Assembly: GCF_009184865.1 (NCBI RefSeq)
Contig: NZ_CP045096.1
Span: 620,001 to 684,000, forward strand
Length of the DNA: 64,000 nt
Source: Streptomyces phaeolivaceus
Lineage (GTDB): Bacteria; Actinomycetota; Actinomycetes; Streptomycetales; Streptomycetaceae
Direction of reading: 5' to 3'
Shown here: piece after piece, positions 62,954 to 64,000 of the stretch
Layout: the number at the start of each line of letters is the position of its first letter
Numbering within the stretch: the first letter of the stretch is position 1
Notes under the pieces: model-generated
The model's database searches: none
What the model saw: only the letters and a program-made list of their open reading frames with translations
What the model was told of the DNA's origin: nothing
Made by a program: the position numbers and the translations under genes

Positions 62954-63751
62954 ATGTCCCGCGACGCCCGCTGGCAGACCCTGCTCGAACTGCTGGTCGA
63001 GCGGGGGCGGCTGGACGTCGAGGAGGTGGCCGCCGAGCTGGGGGTGTCCGCAGCGACGATCCGGCGGGACTTCGACCAGCTCGCCGAGCAGCAGATGCTG
63101 GTGCGCACCCGGGGCGGCGCGGTCGTGCACGGCGTGTCGTACGAGCTGCCGCTGCGCTACAAGACGGCCCGGCGCGCCACGGAGAAGCAGCGCATCGCGA
63201 AGGCGGTGGCGGATCTCGTCGCCCCCGGCGAGGCGGTCGGCCTGACCGGCGGCACGACCACCACCGAGGTGGCGCGGGCGCTGGCCGTCAGGGGCGATCT
63301 GGCCGGACGGGGTGATCCGGCGTCCGGCGCGCCCGCGCTGACCGTGGTCACGAACGCGCTCAACATCGCGAGCGAGCTGGCCGTGCGGCCACAGTTCAAG
63401 ATCGTGGTGACGGGCGGGGTGGCCCGCGCCCAGTCGTACGAACTCGTCGGCCCGCTCGCCGACGGCGTGCTCGACCGGATCACGCTGGACGTGGCCGTCC
63501 TCGGTGTGGTCGCGCTGGACGTCGTGCACGGCGCCGCCGCGCACGACGAGGCGGAGGCGGCCGTGAACCGGCTGCTGTGCGAGCGTGCCGAGCGGGTCGT
63601 GGTCGCGGCCGACTCCAGCAAGCTGGGGCGGCGGGCCTTCGCCTGGATCTGTGCGACGGGGTCGGTGGACACGCTGGTGACGGACTCGGCGGCGGCGCCG
63701 GAGACCGTGCGTCGGTTCGAGGAGGCCGGGGTGCGGGTCGTCGCCGTCTGA
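62954..63751 (+). CDS. DeoR/AgaR-family transcriptional regulator
   Basis: 265 aa. The N-terminal HTH reads LLELLVERGRLDVEEVAAEL, then SAATIRRDFDQLAEQQML and RTRGGAV. The C-terminal phosphosugar-binding domain has GLTGGTTTTEVARAL, TVVTNALNIASELA, VVTGGVARAQSYELVG and VVVAADSSKLG. All are complete. It lies divergent from the SIS isomerase/aldolase genes and very likely represses them through the TTCGAGCA repeats, with an amino-sugar phosphate as inducer (inference). No kinase or transporter is adjacent, so the operon depends on genes elsewhere. Confidence 0.92.
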   Translation: MSRDARWQTLLELLVERGRLDVEEVAAELGVSAATIRRDFDQLAEQQMLVRTRGGAVVHGVSYELPLRYKTARRATEKQRIAKAVADLVAPGEAVGLTGGTTTTEVARALAVRGDLAGRGDPASGAPALTVVTNALNIASELAVRPQFKIVVTGGVARAQSYELVGPLADGVLDRITLDVAVLGVVALDVVHGAAAHDEAEAAVNRLLCERAERVVVAADSSKLGRRAFAWICATGSVDTLVTDSAAAPETVRRFEEAGVRVVAV

Positions 63752-63809
63752 GGCCGGCCGGTGGGGTGTCGGGCCTGGAACGGGGTCGGCCCGTGAGCCG
63801 GTTTCGGTG

Positions 63810-64000
63810 TCAGTCCTGGAGCCAGGGGGCCAGCATGCCGCCCCGCTTCAGCGTGGTCAGGACGAGGGAGACGTCGATCGAGGTGACGTCGTGGAGCCAC
63901 GGGGAGCGGGTGACGAAGTCATGGAGGGTGGTCTCGTCGGGGAACGCGGTGAGGACGAGGAGTTGGCGTTCGCCGGTGACGAAGCTGGTGTAGCGGACGT
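63810..64000 (-). CDS. Lrp/AsnC-family regulator (partial, C-terminus only)
   Basis: The stop codon (TCA, minus strand) is at 63810-63812; the frame is open to the right edge of the window. The 63 visible residues read VRYTSFVTGERQLLVLTAFP, then DETTLHDFVTRSPWLHDVTS and IDVSLVLTTLKRGG. This is the RAM ligand-binding/dimerisation domain of Lrp/AsnC proteins. The HTH lies outside the window. Assigned by pattern only. Confidence 0.7.
   Translation of the reverse strand, partial: VRYTSFVTGERQLLVLTAFPDETTLHDFVTRSPWLHDVTSIDVSLVLTTLKRGGMLAPWLQD

Overview
The window is about 72% GC chromosomal DNA with strong third-position G/C bias, GTG/TTG starts, rare TTA codons and actinobacterial gene families (RsfA-like anti-sigma factor, Rv1733c-type protein, DUF6643-type small protein, Cds1-like desulfhydrase). 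It is almost certainly from a Streptomyces species. There is no prophage, CRISPR array, rRNA or tRNA.

Layout. 1-2805: a carotenoid oxygenase/lignostilbene dioxygenase-type enzyme (5' end outside the window), then a broken benzaldehyde-type aldehyde dehydrogenase. 3131-16138: a 13 kb, five-gene, mostly translationally coupled cassette (DUF4132 protein, a 1654-aa protein, MoxR AAA+ ATPase, DUF5682-VWA fusion, SWIM zinc finger). It resembles the uncharacterised yehI/L/M/P/Q genes of E. coli and is the best candidate for an undescribed multi-component system. 16236-20365: a small membrane protein, a voltage-gated-type cation channel (with a TTA codon) and two CNNM/CBS membrane proteins. 20650-25485: a NarL-type two-component system divergent from a MacB-like ABC transporter. 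25582-28461: an M-class sirtuin, an SDR oxidoreductase and a zinc macrodomain, a likely reversible ADP-ribosylation module. 28541-29850: gene remnants (aconitase C-terminus, acyl-CoA dehydrogenase C-terminus) around a TetR gene. 29924-43907: mixed housekeeping and envelope genes (NUDIX, Lnt, O-antigen-ligase-like, PH-like membrane protein, Asp/Glu racemase, glycosyltransferase, double TerD, MOSC, Rv1733c-like), then a beta-helix/AAA fusion and a secreted TAP-like hydrolase with a TTA codon.

43904-44161 is a MITE-like element with a CTAG duplication that supplies the stop codons of both flanking genes. 44158-50759: a membrane-embedded lipase-like protein, a DeoR regulator, a Cds1-like desulfhydrase, an RsfA-like anti-sigma factor and small proteins. 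50943-53360: a class II (long, plant/enterobacterial-type) ketol-acid reductoisomerase divergent from an IlvY-like LysR regulator, with a palindrome between them. 53572-56945: a YfhO-GtrB-GtrA three-component glycosylation operon with an apparent internal deletion in yfhO and a one-base frameshift in gtrB. 56952-60984: ROK regulator, AlkB remnant, RlmG-like rRNA methyltransferase, AraC regulator. 61054-63751: a sugar operon (class II aldolase, SIS isomerase) divergent from its DeoR regulator. The end of the window cuts an Lrp/AsnC gene.

Two themes run through the window. Six genes are visibly broken or remnant, so the region is decaying. Several start codons lie 6-9 nt after a -10-like hexamer, suggesting leaderless transcripts. 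All functional calls come from reading protein motifs by eye; no database search was run.
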